From: CBFDBF01 sp050287965
GTDB lineage: Bacteria; Pseudomonadota; Gammaproteobacteria; Chromatiales; Chromatiaceae
Reading direction: 5' to 3'
Assembly (NCBI GenBank): GCA_050287965.1
Contig: JBNKCX010000010.1
Coordinates: forward strand, 31,243 to 95,242
Length of the DNA stretch: 64,000 bases
This document shows, one piece after another, positions 9,446-18,367 of the stretch; position 1 is the stretch's first letter, and the number at the start of each line of letters is the position of its first letter. Position numbers and translations under genes: made by a program. The notes beneath the pieces were generated by a model. It did not search any database. It saw only the letters and a program-made list of their open reading frames with translations, and was not told where the DNA came from.

Positions 9446-9593
9446 ATTTAGGTATTACACCCGAAGTTTCCCTGGTTTCTGCTATGTATACTCGCCCTGA
9501 GAGACGCCCAGGTCAATTGTTGGTAATATCCTTGCGGGAAGAACAATCCAACCTGGTCGCCGTACGGCCGTATGAATAAGAAGGGGGAATTTG

Positions 9594-10154
9594 ATGAGAC
9601 GTCATGTGCTGTATATCAGTATGTCCATGATCTTTGCCGGATCCTGGTTGTTATCGCAGACCCCGGCGTGGGCCGGATCTTCGCCGGATGCCTGCGCTCT
9701 ATACACCCAAGCCGATGCAGCGGCGCTTTTCGGCCAGACCGTTTCCGACGGCATTCCCCGGACCACCATGTTCCCGGCGGGCGAGAGTTGCCGTTATACC
9801 TTTACCGAAAAGGGTGACAGTTACGGCATCACCATGAGGGTATCCACTTCAGCGGCTATTGAGGGGGAGGGAATCAACAGCTCCGCCGCTGATCTCATGA
9901 CCCGGCAGAAAGAGGCCCGCCAGGCCGGCCATGCCGCCAAGACCTTTCGTCCGGTGGCCGGGCTGGGAGACGATGCCTTCTGGAACGGGACGGACCTGTG
10001 GGTCCTGCAGGGGGATAACCTGCTGATCATCCAGGTCCACTCGGTGTTGGCGGGTTCTTTCAAGGATATGGCCGAGGCCCGCGCGGCCCGCGAGGAGCAG
10101 GATCTGGAGTTGTCTCAAAAGGCGGCACAAGCGGTTTTGCCGCGGTTGCAGTAG
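9594..10154 (+). CDS. Secreted protein, function unknown
   Basis: A 186-residue protein. I chose the ATG at 9594 over the TTG just before it because of the AAGGGGG ribosome site at the right spacing. A signal peptide runs to about residue 28 (ending TPAWAGSS). The mature domain starts with DACALYTQADAAALFG and has two cysteines that could pair. Its pattern (a lipoprotein-like start, an ALFG helix, a GLGDDAFW motif and then a strand reading out a value) resembles DUF3558-type domains, but I cannot confirm this. It is followed after 22 bases by an OmpA-family gene, so the two probably form an envelope operon. Confidence 0.7.
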   Translation: MRRHVLYISMSMIFAGSWLLSQTPAWAGSSPDACALYTQADAAALFGQTVSDGIPRTTMFPAGESCRYTFTEKGDSYGITMRVSTSAAIEGEGINSSAADLMTRQKEARQAGHAAKTFRPVAGLGDDAFWNGTDLWVLQGDNLLIIQVHSVLAGSFKDMAEARAAREEQDLELSQKAAQAVLPRLQ

Positions 10155-10176
10155 ATCACGGTAAAGGATCGATCAC

Positions 10177-11241
10177 ATGTTGCGAGGGGTTATGAACGAA
10201 GAACAGAAAGTAGTACGTCGCGATGTATTGGTAAGAAGCGGGCTGTTCGCCCTGATCGGAATGGTGATCCTGTTTCTGTCTCCATTGGCGAGTCGGGCAG
10301 CGGATCTTTCCGGCGCCAAAGACAGCCCGTTGCTCAAGCGCTTCGGCGGTTCAGAGATCGTGGGCTACGACGTGAAGCGTTTCGATGAGTATGAGTTGCA
10401 GACCGCCACTTTCAAACGTTACAACCTGGGATCCAAGAAGCGTGAATTCGCCGAGCCGCCGCTGAAGCTGGAAGGGGGCGTTACCCGCATCTGGTACGAG
10501 GCCGCCGGAGAGGCCAGTTCCGCCGAACTGGCGAGTAACTATCGCAATGAACTGGCGGCCGATGGTTTCCGCATTCTTTACGATTCCACCAAGGATCCCG
10601 CGGCAAGCAACTGGATCGGCTTCCTCAACACCTTCGGTGACATGAACATCAAGACCAGCCGCAGCGGTTACACTTTTATGGCCGCCGATCAAAAGAGTAT
10701 TCGTGTGCTCAGCGCGATTAAGGAGCGTCCGCAGGGTGATGTTTATGTCTACCTTACGACCATAGAGTGGGCGAAAGACGATGCCACCTACAAGGCCAGA
10801 AAGGGGGCCTACGCGGCGGTGGATATCATCGAGGTAAAGCCCTTGCAGCAGAACATGGTAGTGGTCAAGGCAGAAGAGATGTCGAAAGCGATTTCCGAGA
10901 ACGGCCGGGTGGCCCTGTACGGAATCTATTTTGAAACCGACAAGGCGACCATCAAGCCCGATTCCCGGCCCGCCCTTGAGGAAATCGCCAAGCTGTTGAA
11001 GCAGGAGCCGAAGCTTACTCTGCATGTGGTCGGCCACACGGACAATACCGGGACCTTCGAGCATAATCTCGATCTCTCCCGGCGGCGGGCCGATGCGGTG
11101 AAGACGGCGCTTACCAAGGAGTTCGGAATCGCCGCCGACCGGCTGACCCCGAACGGCGTCGCCAGCCTGGCGCCGGTGGCCTCCAATGCCACGGAGGAGG
11201 GAAGGGCCAAGAACCGGCGGGTAGAACTGGTTCCCCGCTGA
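10177..11241 (+). CDS. DUF4892-like and OmpA C-terminal domain envelope protein
   Basis: A 354-residue exported protein. A hydrophobic signal segment (about residues 20-42) follows a basic N-terminus. Residues about 45-230 begin DLSGAKDSPLLKRFGGSEI, which resembles the DUF4892 periplasmic domain. Residues about 240-354 are an OmpA-like peptidoglycan-binding domain: IYFETDKATIKPDS, VVGHTDNTG, LSRRRADAV and AKNRRVEL carry the diaminopimelate-binding Asp and Arg. It is expected to link the envelope non-covalently to peptidoglycan. The start could also be the ATG at 10192. A GC-rich hairpin lies just downstream. Confidence 0.88.
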   Translation: MLRGVMNEEQKVVRRDVLVRSGLFALIGMVILFLSPLASRAADLSGAKDSPLLKRFGGSEIVGYDVKRFDEYELQTATFKRYNLGSKKREFAEPPLKLEGGVTRIWYEAAGEASSAELASNYRNELAADGFRILYDSTKDPAASNWIGFLNTFGDMNIKTSRSGYTFMAADQKSIRVLSAIKERPQGDVYVYLTTIEWAKDDATYKARKGAYAAVDIIEVKPLQQNMVVVKAEEMSKAISENGRVALYGIYFETDKATIKPDSRPALEEIAKLLKQEPKLTLHVVGHTDNTGTFEHNLDLSRRRADAVKTALTKEFGIAADRLTPNGVASLAPVASNATEEGRAKNRRVELVPR

Positions 11242-11254
11242 CGGGAAGAAGAGC

Positions 11255-11292
11255 GCGGCCGGATAACACTTTACGGTATGTTCTCCGGCCGC
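11255..11292. terminator. Candidate terminator hairpin between convergent genes
   Basis: Stem GCGGCCGGA/TCCGGCCGC with a 20-base loop between the OmpA-family gene (+) and the DUF2892 gene (-). No T-run follows, so it is a weak terminator or only a stabilising hairpin. Confidence 0.45.
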
Positions 11293-11314
11293 TTGGTACG
11301 TCTTCCGGAGGGGT

Positions 11315-11545
11315 TTAACCGGTCGACGTACTAACCTTGGAACCACTGAGCGGCTTGCCGAACAGTGGAGCTATCACACAGATATTGAAGGCCCCGGTCA
11401 AAATCGGTAGTAGACCAATGGCCGCGATCAACTTGCCGTTGGTACCCCCGATAACCGAGAGACCCAAATAGATAATCGTGCCACCCGCGACGATGCGCAG
11501 GATGCGACCCGCGGGTGATGCCATAAAGCGCACGAATGCGTTCAT
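11315..11545 (-). CDS. DUF2892 family inner-membrane protein
   Basis: A 76-residue protein with two hydrophobic helices around a GG pair (RILRIVAGGTIIYLGL, then IAAIGLLPILTGAFNICVIAPLFG). This is the usual DUF2892/YgaP-tail pattern, including the terminal CxxxxLFG. A good GGAGG ribosome site precedes the ATG. In other genomes such domains often follow rhodanese domains, but here the gene is alone. Function unknown beyond membrane insertion. Confidence 0.85.
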   Translation of the reverse strand: MNAFVRFMASPAGRILRIVAGGTIIYLGLSVIGGTNGKLIAAIGLLPILTGAFNICVIAPLFGKPLSGSKVSTSTG

Positions 11546-11654
11546 CGTTAACCTCCAGAACTGTCATTAATTGGAGGCTATAAGGTAACGATCAACGGGG
11601 AGAGAGGTCAGTAACGAAAGTTACACAGCCGGAGGGACGGCGCCGAGACAAGTG

Positions 11655-14600
11655 TTATTGCGTGCGCGGTTCCAGACCGAAAGCCGAGCGCGCCCGCTGA
11701 ATCATGTCATCGGTGATGACATAGAGACTCGGCACCAGCACAAGCGTGATGGCGGTGGCGAACACGATGCCGTAACCAAGGGAGATGGCCATGGGGATCA
11801 TGAAGCGTGCCTGGCGCGAGGTTTCGAAGATCATCGGCGCCAGACCGCCGAAGGTGGTAACCGTGGTGAGCAGGATGGGGCGGAAGCGGCGGACGCCGGC
11901 GGAGACTATGGCCTCGAAAGCGGATACTCCCTCCGCACGGCGGGCGTTGGCATAGTCGATCATCACCAGGGCGTCGTTCACCACTACGCCGCCCAAAGCG
12001 ATCATACCCATGACACTTATCATGCTCAGGTTATAGCCCATCAGCAAGTGACCGAGGATGGCGCCCACCGCGCCGAAGGGGATGGCGCTCATGACGATCA
12101 GAGGTTGCACGTAGCTGCGGAACGGGACCGCCAGCAGGGCAAAGACCACAATCAGGGCGATGGCGCCGCTGATTTTCAGGCTCATTGCTGCATCGCGCAT
12201 ACTGGCCTGGCGTCCCTCGAAGCTGAAGCTGAGCCCGGGATAGTCCCGCAGCAGTTGAGGCAGCAGCTCTTGCCTTACCGTTGTCATTACTCGGGCGGTC
12301 TCTCCGATGGGTTCCACGTTGGCGGTGACGGTGACGGTGCGGCGGCCGTTGCGGTGGTCGATCTTGGTAAAGGCGCGACCCGGTTTGAACTCCACCGCCT
12401 GGGCCAGCGGCACGTAGCCGCCGGCGGGGGTGCGGATCAGCATCTGTTCCAGATCGTAGACCTGTTGTCGCTCCGCCTCAGGCAGTCGTACCAGTACCTT
12501 GACCTCATCGTTGCCGCGCTGTTGGCGCAATGCCTCGGCGCCGTAAAAAGCGGCGCGTATCTGGGTGCCGATCTCGCTGGAAGTGAGCCCGAGGCTGCGT
12601 GCCTCGGCGGTGAGGCGGAAGTCGAACTGTTTCTTGCCCGGGGTATAGCCGTCGTCGATATCCTTGACGTTGCTGAATTCGGTAAGTTGTTCCGCCAGGG
12701 CGCTGGCGGCCCGTTCAAGCATGTCCACGTTACTATGGCTTAGTTCGACGCTTATGGAGGCGCCGCTGCCGGGACCGCCCCGATCGGACTCGTAGCGGCT
12801 CGATTCAGTACCGGGGATAATGCCTACCTCCTTGCGCCACAACTTCACCACGTCGGCGGTGCTGATGGGCCTTTGTTCCGGTGGTTGCAGATAGGCGCGG
12901 ATGGAGATCTGGTTTTCGTCCACCTGGGTATAGATCCCTTTGCTGAGTTGCTCGCCGCCGTTGTCCGCGATCACCTTATCCAGAGCGGCAAGGAGACGAT
13001 CACGGACCGCTTCCACCCGGGCGATGGGTGTGCCCACCGGCAGGGTCACGGTGGTGTCGGCATGATCCGCTTCCACCTTGGGCATGAGAATAAAGCCCAT
13101 GTGTCCGCTTACGGGTATCGCCATTACCACTGCCAACAGAGCGAGGGCGCAGGTGACGGTGAAGTAACGGTGATGTACCGCCCGCCGCAGGAACGGCCCG
13201 TAGGAATCCTCAACAAAGTGGCGAAAGGCGAAGCTGAAACGCTGCTGACGCTGGTGTACCATCTCGCCCCAATGGCTGAGCCGGCGGTCGCGCACATGGG
13301 CCAGGTGGGCGGGCAAAATAAACAACGCCTCCACCCAGGAGATCAAGAAAACACTGATCACCACTAGCGGGATGACCGCCCAGACGTTGCCGAATGATCC
13401 GGGGACAAACAACATCGGCATAAAGGCGACGATATTGGTGAGGATGCTGAAACTGATGGGGATGGAAATGTCCCGCGCCCCACGAATCGACGCCTCCAGA
13501 AATCCCATGCCGCGCTGCCGGTATTCGTAGATGTTCTCGCCTGCAATGATGGCGTCGTCCACCACGATACCCAGGGCGATGATGAAGGCGAACAACGATA
13601 TCATGTTGACCGAGACATCCATCCACGGCAGGAACAGCAGGGCGCCGAGAAAAGAGGTGGGAATACCTACGGTGACCCAGAAGGCGAGCTTGAATTCGAG
13701 AAAGATGCTGAGCATTACCAGTACCAGCACCAGACCGATGAGCCCGTTCTTCAACAGCAGCTGCAGGCGTTGCAGGTAGATTTCGGAGCGGTCGTTGAGG
13801 ACCGTCAGTTCAATCTGCGGGGGCAGACTGGCCTTGATGCCGGGCAGGGCGTCACGTACCGCCTCGGAGACTCCCCTCGGAGTCTGATCGCCCACCCGTG
13901 AGATGGCGACACCGATGCCGCGTGTACCGTTGAAGCTTGCCTCCTGGTTGCTGTCGGCAAAGCCTTCGCTGACTTCTGCGATGTCTCCCAGCCGCAGCAG
14001 CACACCTCCCTCGCCGCTGATCAGCGGCAGTGCGGCAAACTCCTGCGCCCACTGACGACGCTCGTTGACCCGCAGCAGGATCTCGCCGGCGCGGGTGTCG
14101 ATGCTGCCGCCGGCGCGATCGATGGCCAGGGCGCGCACCGCTTGCGCCACCTCGTTCAGGGTCAGGTTATGGGCGCGTAATACCGGTTCCGGGATCTCTA
14201 TGTGGATCTCCACGGCCCGTGCCCCCCGCAGATCGACCTGCGTGATCTCCGGCAGTTGCAGCAGCGCCTCCCGCACCCGCTGTGCGGCCCGGTAGAGGGA
14301 TTGCTCGTCCACGTCGCCGTAGACCTGCAGATCGATGACCTGGTGTTTGTGTATGTCCAGGGTGATGCGCGGCCGTTCGGTCTCCTCCGGAAGGGTGGTG
14401 ATACGGGCCACCGCCTGCTGTACGTCCTGATATAGCTTCTGCCCGTCCGCATCGGAGAGCAGGTCCAGGTAGATTGTGGCGCTGCCCTCGGCGGCGGTGG
14501 AGTACACCTCGTCGATGCCCTCCATGCTGCGGACCTCCTCTTCTACCGCCAGTATCACCCCCTGCTCCACTTCCTCGGGGGTGGCGCCGGGGTAAGCGAT

Positions 14601-14762
14601 GCGTACGGTGATCCGGTCCTGTTCGAAGGCGGGGAACACTTCCTGTTGAATTTTGAAGGCGGTGAACAGACCGCCGACCAGCAATACCAGCATCAGCAGA
14701 TTGGCGGTAACCGAGTTACGCGCCATCCATGCGATGGGCCCCTTCTGCCAGGTTTCGCTCAC
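11655..14762 (-). CDS. RND efflux permease (AcrB/HAE1 superfamily)
   Basis: Proton-driven inner-membrane pump of 1035 residues, the last gene of a three-gene tripartite efflux operon. It has the RND pattern: one N-terminal helix, a large periplasmic loop (about 35-330), a helix bundle, a second large loop and a second bundle. The helix-4 motif GIVVDDAIIAGENIYEYR carries the paired aspartates of the proton relay. The duplicated MIALGGVVVNDALVMIDYAN is in the second half. The GTG start overlaps the adaptor stop by 4 bases. The sequence suggests an organic-substrate pump rather than a metal (CusA) pump, but the substrate is unknown. Confidence 0.92.
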   Translation of the reverse strand: MSETWQKGPIAWMARNSVTANLLMLVLLVGGLFTAFKIQQEVFPAFEQDRITVRIAYPGATPEEVEQGVILAVEEEVRSMEGIDEVYSTAAEGSATIYLDLLSDADGQKLYQDVQQAVARITTLPEETERPRITLDIHKHQVIDLQVYGDVDEQSLYRAAQRVREALLQLPEITQVDLRGARAVEIHIEIPEPVLRAHNLTLNEVAQAVRALAIDRAGGSIDTRAGEILLRVNERRQWAQEFAALPLISGEGGVLLRLGDIAEVSEGFADSNQEASFNGTRGIGVAISRVGDQTPRGVSEAVRDALPGIKASLPPQIELTVLNDRSEIYLQRLQLLLKNGLIGLVLVLVMLSIFLEFKLAFWVTVGIPTSFLGALLFLPWMDVSVNMISLFAFIIALGIVVDDAIIAGENIYEYRQRGMGFLEASIRGARDISIPISFSILTNIVAFMPMLFVPGSFGNVWAVIPLVVISVFLISWVEALFILPAHLAHVRDRRLSHWGEMVHQRQQRFSFAFRHFVEDSYGPFLRRAVHHRYFTVTCALALLAVVMAIPVSGHMGFILMPKVEADHADTTVTLPVGTPIARVEAVRDRLLAALDKVIADNGGEQLSKGIYTQVDENQISIRAYLQPPEQRPISTADVVKLWRKEVGIIPGTESSRYESDRGGPGSGASISVELSHSNVDMLERAASALAEQLTEFSNVKDIDDGYTPGKKQFDFRLTAEARSLGLTSSEIGTQIRAAFYGAEALRQQRGNDEVKVLVRLPEAERQQVYDLEQMLIRTPAGGYVPLAQAVEFKPGRAFTKIDHRNGRRTVTVTANVEPIGETARVMTTVRQELLPQLLRDYPGLSFSFEGRQASMRDAAMSLKISGAIALIVVFALLAVPFRSYVQPLIVMSAIPFGAVGAILGHLLMGYNLSMISVMGMIALGGVVVNDALVMIDYANARRAEGVSAFEAIVSAGVRRFRPILLTTVTTFGGLAPMIFETSRQARFMIPMAISLGYGIVFATAITLVLVPSLYVITDDMIQRARSAFGLEPRTQ

Positions 14763-15967
14763 GGTGTCTTTTTCCCGGTTCCCGCGGCGGTGCGTAACGG
14801 CATACCATCCACCGGGATCGCCAGTTCACTGGTCACGATACGTTCCCCCGGTTCAACGCCATCCTGCACGTAGACCCGTTGACTGCCGCTGTAGATCAGC
14901 TGCAGTGGACGGATGGTAAGCTTGTCCTCCTTGTTCATCAGCCACAGGGTATCGTCGTCCCGCAGCCAACTGCGTTCCAGTGCCAGCACGTTCTGGAGTT
15001 CCTTTCCCGTGATCTCGGCGCGTACAAAGGCGCCCAGTAACAGCGACGGCTGATTCTGATCGGTCAGTGCCAGGGGGTCATCAACGGCCACCAGCAGCCG
15101 TGCCATGCGACCTTTCTCATCCAGGTCTCCGCGTACCCGGATGATCCGGCCTTCACGGTAGCGCTCTTTGCCCCATACCTTTTCCTGATACAGGCGTACC
15201 GTGGATCCCGGTTGGCCGTCGCTTGGCAGTTCCAGCCAGCGCAGGTTGGCCGCCGGAACCGCCAGCTCCACCCAGAAGGTGTCGGTATCCACCAGAGTGG
15301 CGAGTTGTGCGCCGTTGCTTACCCGGGTGCCGATATTGACCTGCCGGTCCAGCACCAGGGCGTTGAACGGGGCCTTGACGGCGGTGCGGTCCAGATCCAG
15401 CTCCGCCGCGGCCAGTGCGGCTTTGGCCGCAGCCACCGCGGCTCGGGCGGATTCCCGCTGGGGTTCGCGCAGCATCAGACGGCGCTGGTCCTCGGAGGCT
15501 CCGGTCTCCTGTGCCAACAGCGCAAACTCCTGTTCCGCCACCGCCCGTCTGCCTTCCTCCAGGGCCAGATCGGCTCGCGCCTTGGTAAGCTCGGCCCGCG
15601 CCTGACGCACCGCGAGTTCATAGTCCGTGGGGTCGATCTGCAGCAGCTCTCCTCCTTTGGGGATATGGGCACCGGGTTCGAATGCCTCTCCGGTGTGCCG
15701 GACCTCACCCGCTACCTGGGATTGCAGTTCGATCTGGCGGGCCGCCTGTACCGTACCCCATGCATCGATGGTGATGCGCACGGTTTCCGGCGAGACGCTG
15801 GTTACCTCCACCAGCCTTGCTTCCTGTGTCGGCGGACCCCGCCGGGCGGAGGTGGAACTCAGCATCAGAATGGCCACTATCAGAACCGCTGCCAGCACCA
15901 CTGCAACGGGGGCCACGATCGTCCATGGATACCGGCGTGGGCTGGAGACGGGTGTTACTTCAGTCAT
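14759..15967 (-). CDS. RND efflux periplasmic adaptor (membrane fusion protein)
   Basis: Adaptor of 402 residues that joins the RND permease to the outer-membrane channel. An N-terminal anchor (about residues 16-36) is followed by a lipoyl-like half, a coiled-coil hairpin rich in Ala/Glu/Arg (about 115-205), the second lipoyl half with the NIGTRVSNG turn, and beta-barrel and membrane-proximal domains. It sits between the channel gene (1 base apart) and the permease (4-base overlap), as is usual for these operons. Confidence 0.92.
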   Translation of the reverse strand: MTEVTPVSSPRRYPWTIVAPVAVVLAAVLIVAILMLSSTSARRGPPTQEARLVEVTSVSPETVRITIDAWGTVQAARQIELQSQVAGEVRHTGEAFEPGAHIPKGGELLQIDPTDYELAVRQARAELTKARADLALEEGRRAVAEQEFALLAQETGASEDQRRLMLREPQRESARAAVAAAKAALAAAELDLDRTAVKAPFNALVLDRQVNIGTRVSNGAQLATLVDTDTFWVELAVPAANLRWLELPSDGQPGSTVRLYQEKVWGKERYREGRIIRVRGDLDEKGRMARLLVAVDDPLALTDQNQPSLLLGAFVRAEITGKELQNVLALERSWLRDDDTLWLMNKEDKLTIRPLQLIYSGSQRVYVQDGVEPGERIVTSELAIPVDGMPLRTAAGTGKKTP

Positions 15968-15968
15968 G

Positions 15969-17429
15969 TCAGTTCTTCCTCTCAGAATCGGTCATCGGCG
16001 GGGTCATGATCCAGCCGCCGGCCAGCGCGCGCACCAGGGCGATGCGGTTGCTGAGCAGTTCTCGTTCCGCGGTTACCTGCTGACGTTCCAGGGACTGGCG
16101 GGAACGCAGGGCATCGAGTACCGAAAGGTAATCGCTGTCCCCCTGGAAGTAGCGTTGCCGTTCCTGGCGTACCACCGCTTCCGCCTGTTGCGACTGGCTG
16201 CTCAGACTCTCCAGATAGGCCCGTTGTTCCAGTTCGGAGATCAGCGCGTCTTCAACTTCGCCGATGGCCTCCAGCAGGGTCTGGCCATAGTTGTTCAGTT
16301 TTTCCGTTACCACGGCGCCGGTGCGATCCGCCTCGGCCTTACGCTGGCCGCCGTCAAATAACGGCGCCGCCAGTTGAGCGGCAAGGGTGCCGAGCCAGCT
16401 TTCGAACAGAGCGCCGGTGGAGCCGCCGGGGGTACGGAATACGGCGCTGAGATCGAGGCGCGGATAGCGTGCCGCTACTGCCTCCGCGGCGCGGGCATCG
16501 GCGGCGCGTAACTGCAGAAAGGCGGCCTGCAGATCGGGGCGGCGCTGTACCAGCGTGGCGGGAATTCCGGTGGCAGGCAGAGGCGGAAGCTGCGGAAGAG
16601 TCGAGTCCTCCGGCAGTTGGGTGTAGCCCGGTACGGAACCGAGCAGGACCGCCAACTGGTGCTTCAGGATCTGCAACTGCCTTCTTACCTTGGCCTGCTC
16701 TCCCTCCGTCTGGGCCAGCAACTGACGCTGACGATAGATGTCGCTGGCACTGGCCTGGCCTACCCGAAAGCGCGCTTCCACCAATCGCAGCAGGTTCTTA
16801 TTGGTGGTGATCTGGTTCTCAACCAGGGCCAGCTGCATGCGCTGCTCGATCAGTTGATACCAGGTATCCGCCAGGGTGGCGCTGAGGGTGATGGCGCTGG
16901 TTTGCAGATCCGCGGCGGAGGCCTGGGCATCGAAGTCCGCGGCTTCGCTGGCTGCTCGAATGCGCCCCCACAGGTCCAGTTCATAGGATGCGGAAAGCTG
17001 AACGTTTTTCGTCGTGACCTCTTTCGGGGATTCCGCTATCTGGCGGTTGAGGTTGTATTGCAGATTCAGCTCCGGCCAGAGGGGCGCCCCTGTCCGGCGG
17101 GCCAGGGCGTTGGCCTGATCAAGCCTGGCCCAGGCGGCGCGCAGGGAAAAGTTGTGTTCAAAGGCCCTGGTCATGAGCTGGTCGAGGCTCGGGTCTCGGA
17201 ACTCCTGCCACCAGTGTTCGGAGGTGCTGTACGGCTGGGGATCGCTGATGCTGAACCGGTCCGGCAGCTGCAGCGGCAGATCCGGTCGCGGTGGCGTTAC
17301 CGCGCAGCCCGCCAGCAGCAGAAGGGTTGCCGCTACCGCCGCGAGCCGCGCAGGATTCCGCCCGCGCGCGGAAGACGACCGCACGCCGCGGGCCGGGTGA
17401 TCCGAAAGAGGTGATATGCCATCCATCAT
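15969..17429 (-). CDS. Outer-membrane efflux channel, NodT family lipoprotein
   Basis: TolC-like channel of the tripartite pump and first gene of the operon. A hydrophobic stretch ends LLLLAGCAV, a lipobox with Cys42 if the ATG at 17429 is used. The basic N-terminal extension is long, so a GTG at 17384 is an alternative start. Two OEP repeats follow, with coiled-coil alpha-hairpins (ARLDQANALARRTGAP; DALRSRQSLERQQVTAERE). Expression probably starts in the intergenic region shared with the divergent sigma-factor locus. Confidence 0.9.
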   Translation of the reverse strand: MMDGISPLSDHPARGVRSSSARGRNPARLAAVAATLLLLAGCAVTPPRPDLPLQLPDRFSISDPQPYSTSEHWWQEFRDPSLDQLMTRAFEHNFSLRAAWARLDQANALARRTGAPLWPELNLQYNLNRQIAESPKEVTTKNVQLSASYELDLWGRIRAASEAADFDAQASAADLQTSAITLSATLADTWYQLIEQRMQLALVENQITTNKNLLRLVEARFRVGQASASDIYRQRQLLAQTEGEQAKVRRQLQILKHQLAVLLGSVPGYTQLPEDSTLPQLPPLPATGIPATLVQRRPDLQAAFLQLRAADARAAEAVAARYPRLDLSAVFRTPGGSTGALFESWLGTLAAQLAAPLFDGGQRKAEADRTGAVVTEKLNNYGQTLLEAIGEVEDALISELEQRAYLESLSSQSQQAEAVVRQERQRYFQGDSDYLSVLDALRSRQSLERQQVTAERELLSNRIALVRALAGGWIMTPPMTDSERKN

Positions 17430-17757
17430 GCAAGGTTATTTATAAAGGAACGACTGAATCTCATTATCGCGGGTATGGCGCTAAAGATGAATGATGATTT
17501 TGTATCAGTTTGTTACAAATGAAGGTATCCGGGTGCCTGCCCGCAGGGCGGTTTGGGTAGGGACTGCTTGTTAAACAATCCGGTTAGCAATGGGTTTGTG
17601 CAAAATTTTTTACTCCTGCCGATACCGGGATTCACAAAACCGCGTCGGTTTTCCGTTCGATGAGTCTGAAACCAAAACGCGTCATTTGCCGCATTAACCT
17701 GCGGCAAATAACATATTGATAAATAAGATAAATGTACTGCACAATTTCTGAGTCGAA
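17430..17757. promoter_or_regulatory. Divergent intergenic region between efflux operon and FecI locus
   Basis: About 330 AT-richer bases that must hold the promoters for both the minus-strand efflux operon and the plus-strand sigma-factor gene. It contains a perfect inverted repeat (listed separately) and AT-rich stretches with several TTGATA/ATAAGATAAAT-like elements. No gene is visible in it. Confidence 0.6.
17684..17709. promoter_or_regulatory. Perfect palindrome upstream of the sigma factor gene, candidate operator
   Basis: ATTTGCCGC, 8 bases, GCGGCAAAT: a 9-bp perfect inverted repeat about 60 bases before the sigma-factor start. It has no following T-run, so an operator is more likely than a terminator. 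It is not an obvious Fur box. Confidence 0.5.
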
Positions 17758-17769
17758 TTGGGGGCAATT

Positions 17770-18288
17770 GTGCGGTCACCTAATAATAACAATAAAATTG
17801 ATATTGCCGGCCTCTACCGGGAATACGGCGATATGCTGCATCGGTTCATCGCTAGAAAATTACCACGCGGCGATGCGGCCGATTTGATGCACGATACCTT
17901 CATCCGGGTCCTCTGTCTGGCGGAGGGCTACGAGCTCCGCAGCCCACGTCCGTTCCTGTTTCGAGTGGCCTACAATCTGGTCCTCGATCACCTTAGGGCG
18001 CGCGGCAACGACAATTGCGAGATATACGATAGCGACGACCTGGCCAGGAGTCTGGGGGATAATCTGACGCCGGAAGTCACGGTGTATGCACAGCAGCGGT
18101 TGACGGTTTTACAGCAGGCGGTTTCCGAATTGCCCCCCCGTTGCAGACAGGTCTTTCTTCTACATAAGTTCCGGCACAAAAGTCACGCCGCCATCGCCGA
18201 AGAGCTGGGCATTTCCGTCAACATGGTTGAGAAACACATTATCCGCGCACTTGCACACTGTCGCCAGCGGCTCGCGGCCCTGGATTAA
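17770..18288 (+). CDS. ECF RNA polymerase sigma factor, FecI type
   Basis: Extracytoplasmic-function sigma factor of 172 residues that directs transcription of the TonB-receptor locus. Region 2 is seen as DMLHRFIARKLPRGDAADLMHDTFIRV. Region 4 is seen as LPPRCRQVFLLHKFRHKSHAAIAEELGISVNMVEKHI with its helix-turn-helix. The GTG at 17770 sits behind a GGGG ribosome site; an in-frame TTG at 17758 is less likely. It is followed by a FecR-type anti-sigma regulator and a TonB-dependent receptor with an STN domain, the standard surface-signalling trio. Confidence 0.92.
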   Translation: MRSPNNNNKIDIAGLYREYGDMLHRFIARKLPRGDAADLMHDTFIRVLCLAEGYELRSPRPFLFRVAYNLVLDHLRARGNDNCEIYDSDDLARSLGDNLTPEVTVYAQQRLTVLQQAVSELPPRCRQVFLLHKFRHKSHAAIAEELGISVNMVEKHIIRALAHCRQRLAALD

Positions 18289-18367
18289 AGTGTGTTGACG
18301 GCCCTGTTGCGATGGGGGTCGTCGACGGGTTGGCGCCGATGCCCATCATTGGAATAGAATCCACCCC

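Noticed and set aside
11652..12743. Long plus-strand ORF (363 residues) opposite the RND permease gene
   Set aside because: It is rich in His, Gly and Asp in low-complexity order and lies fully antisense to the highly conserved permease. It is a shadow of GC-rich codons.
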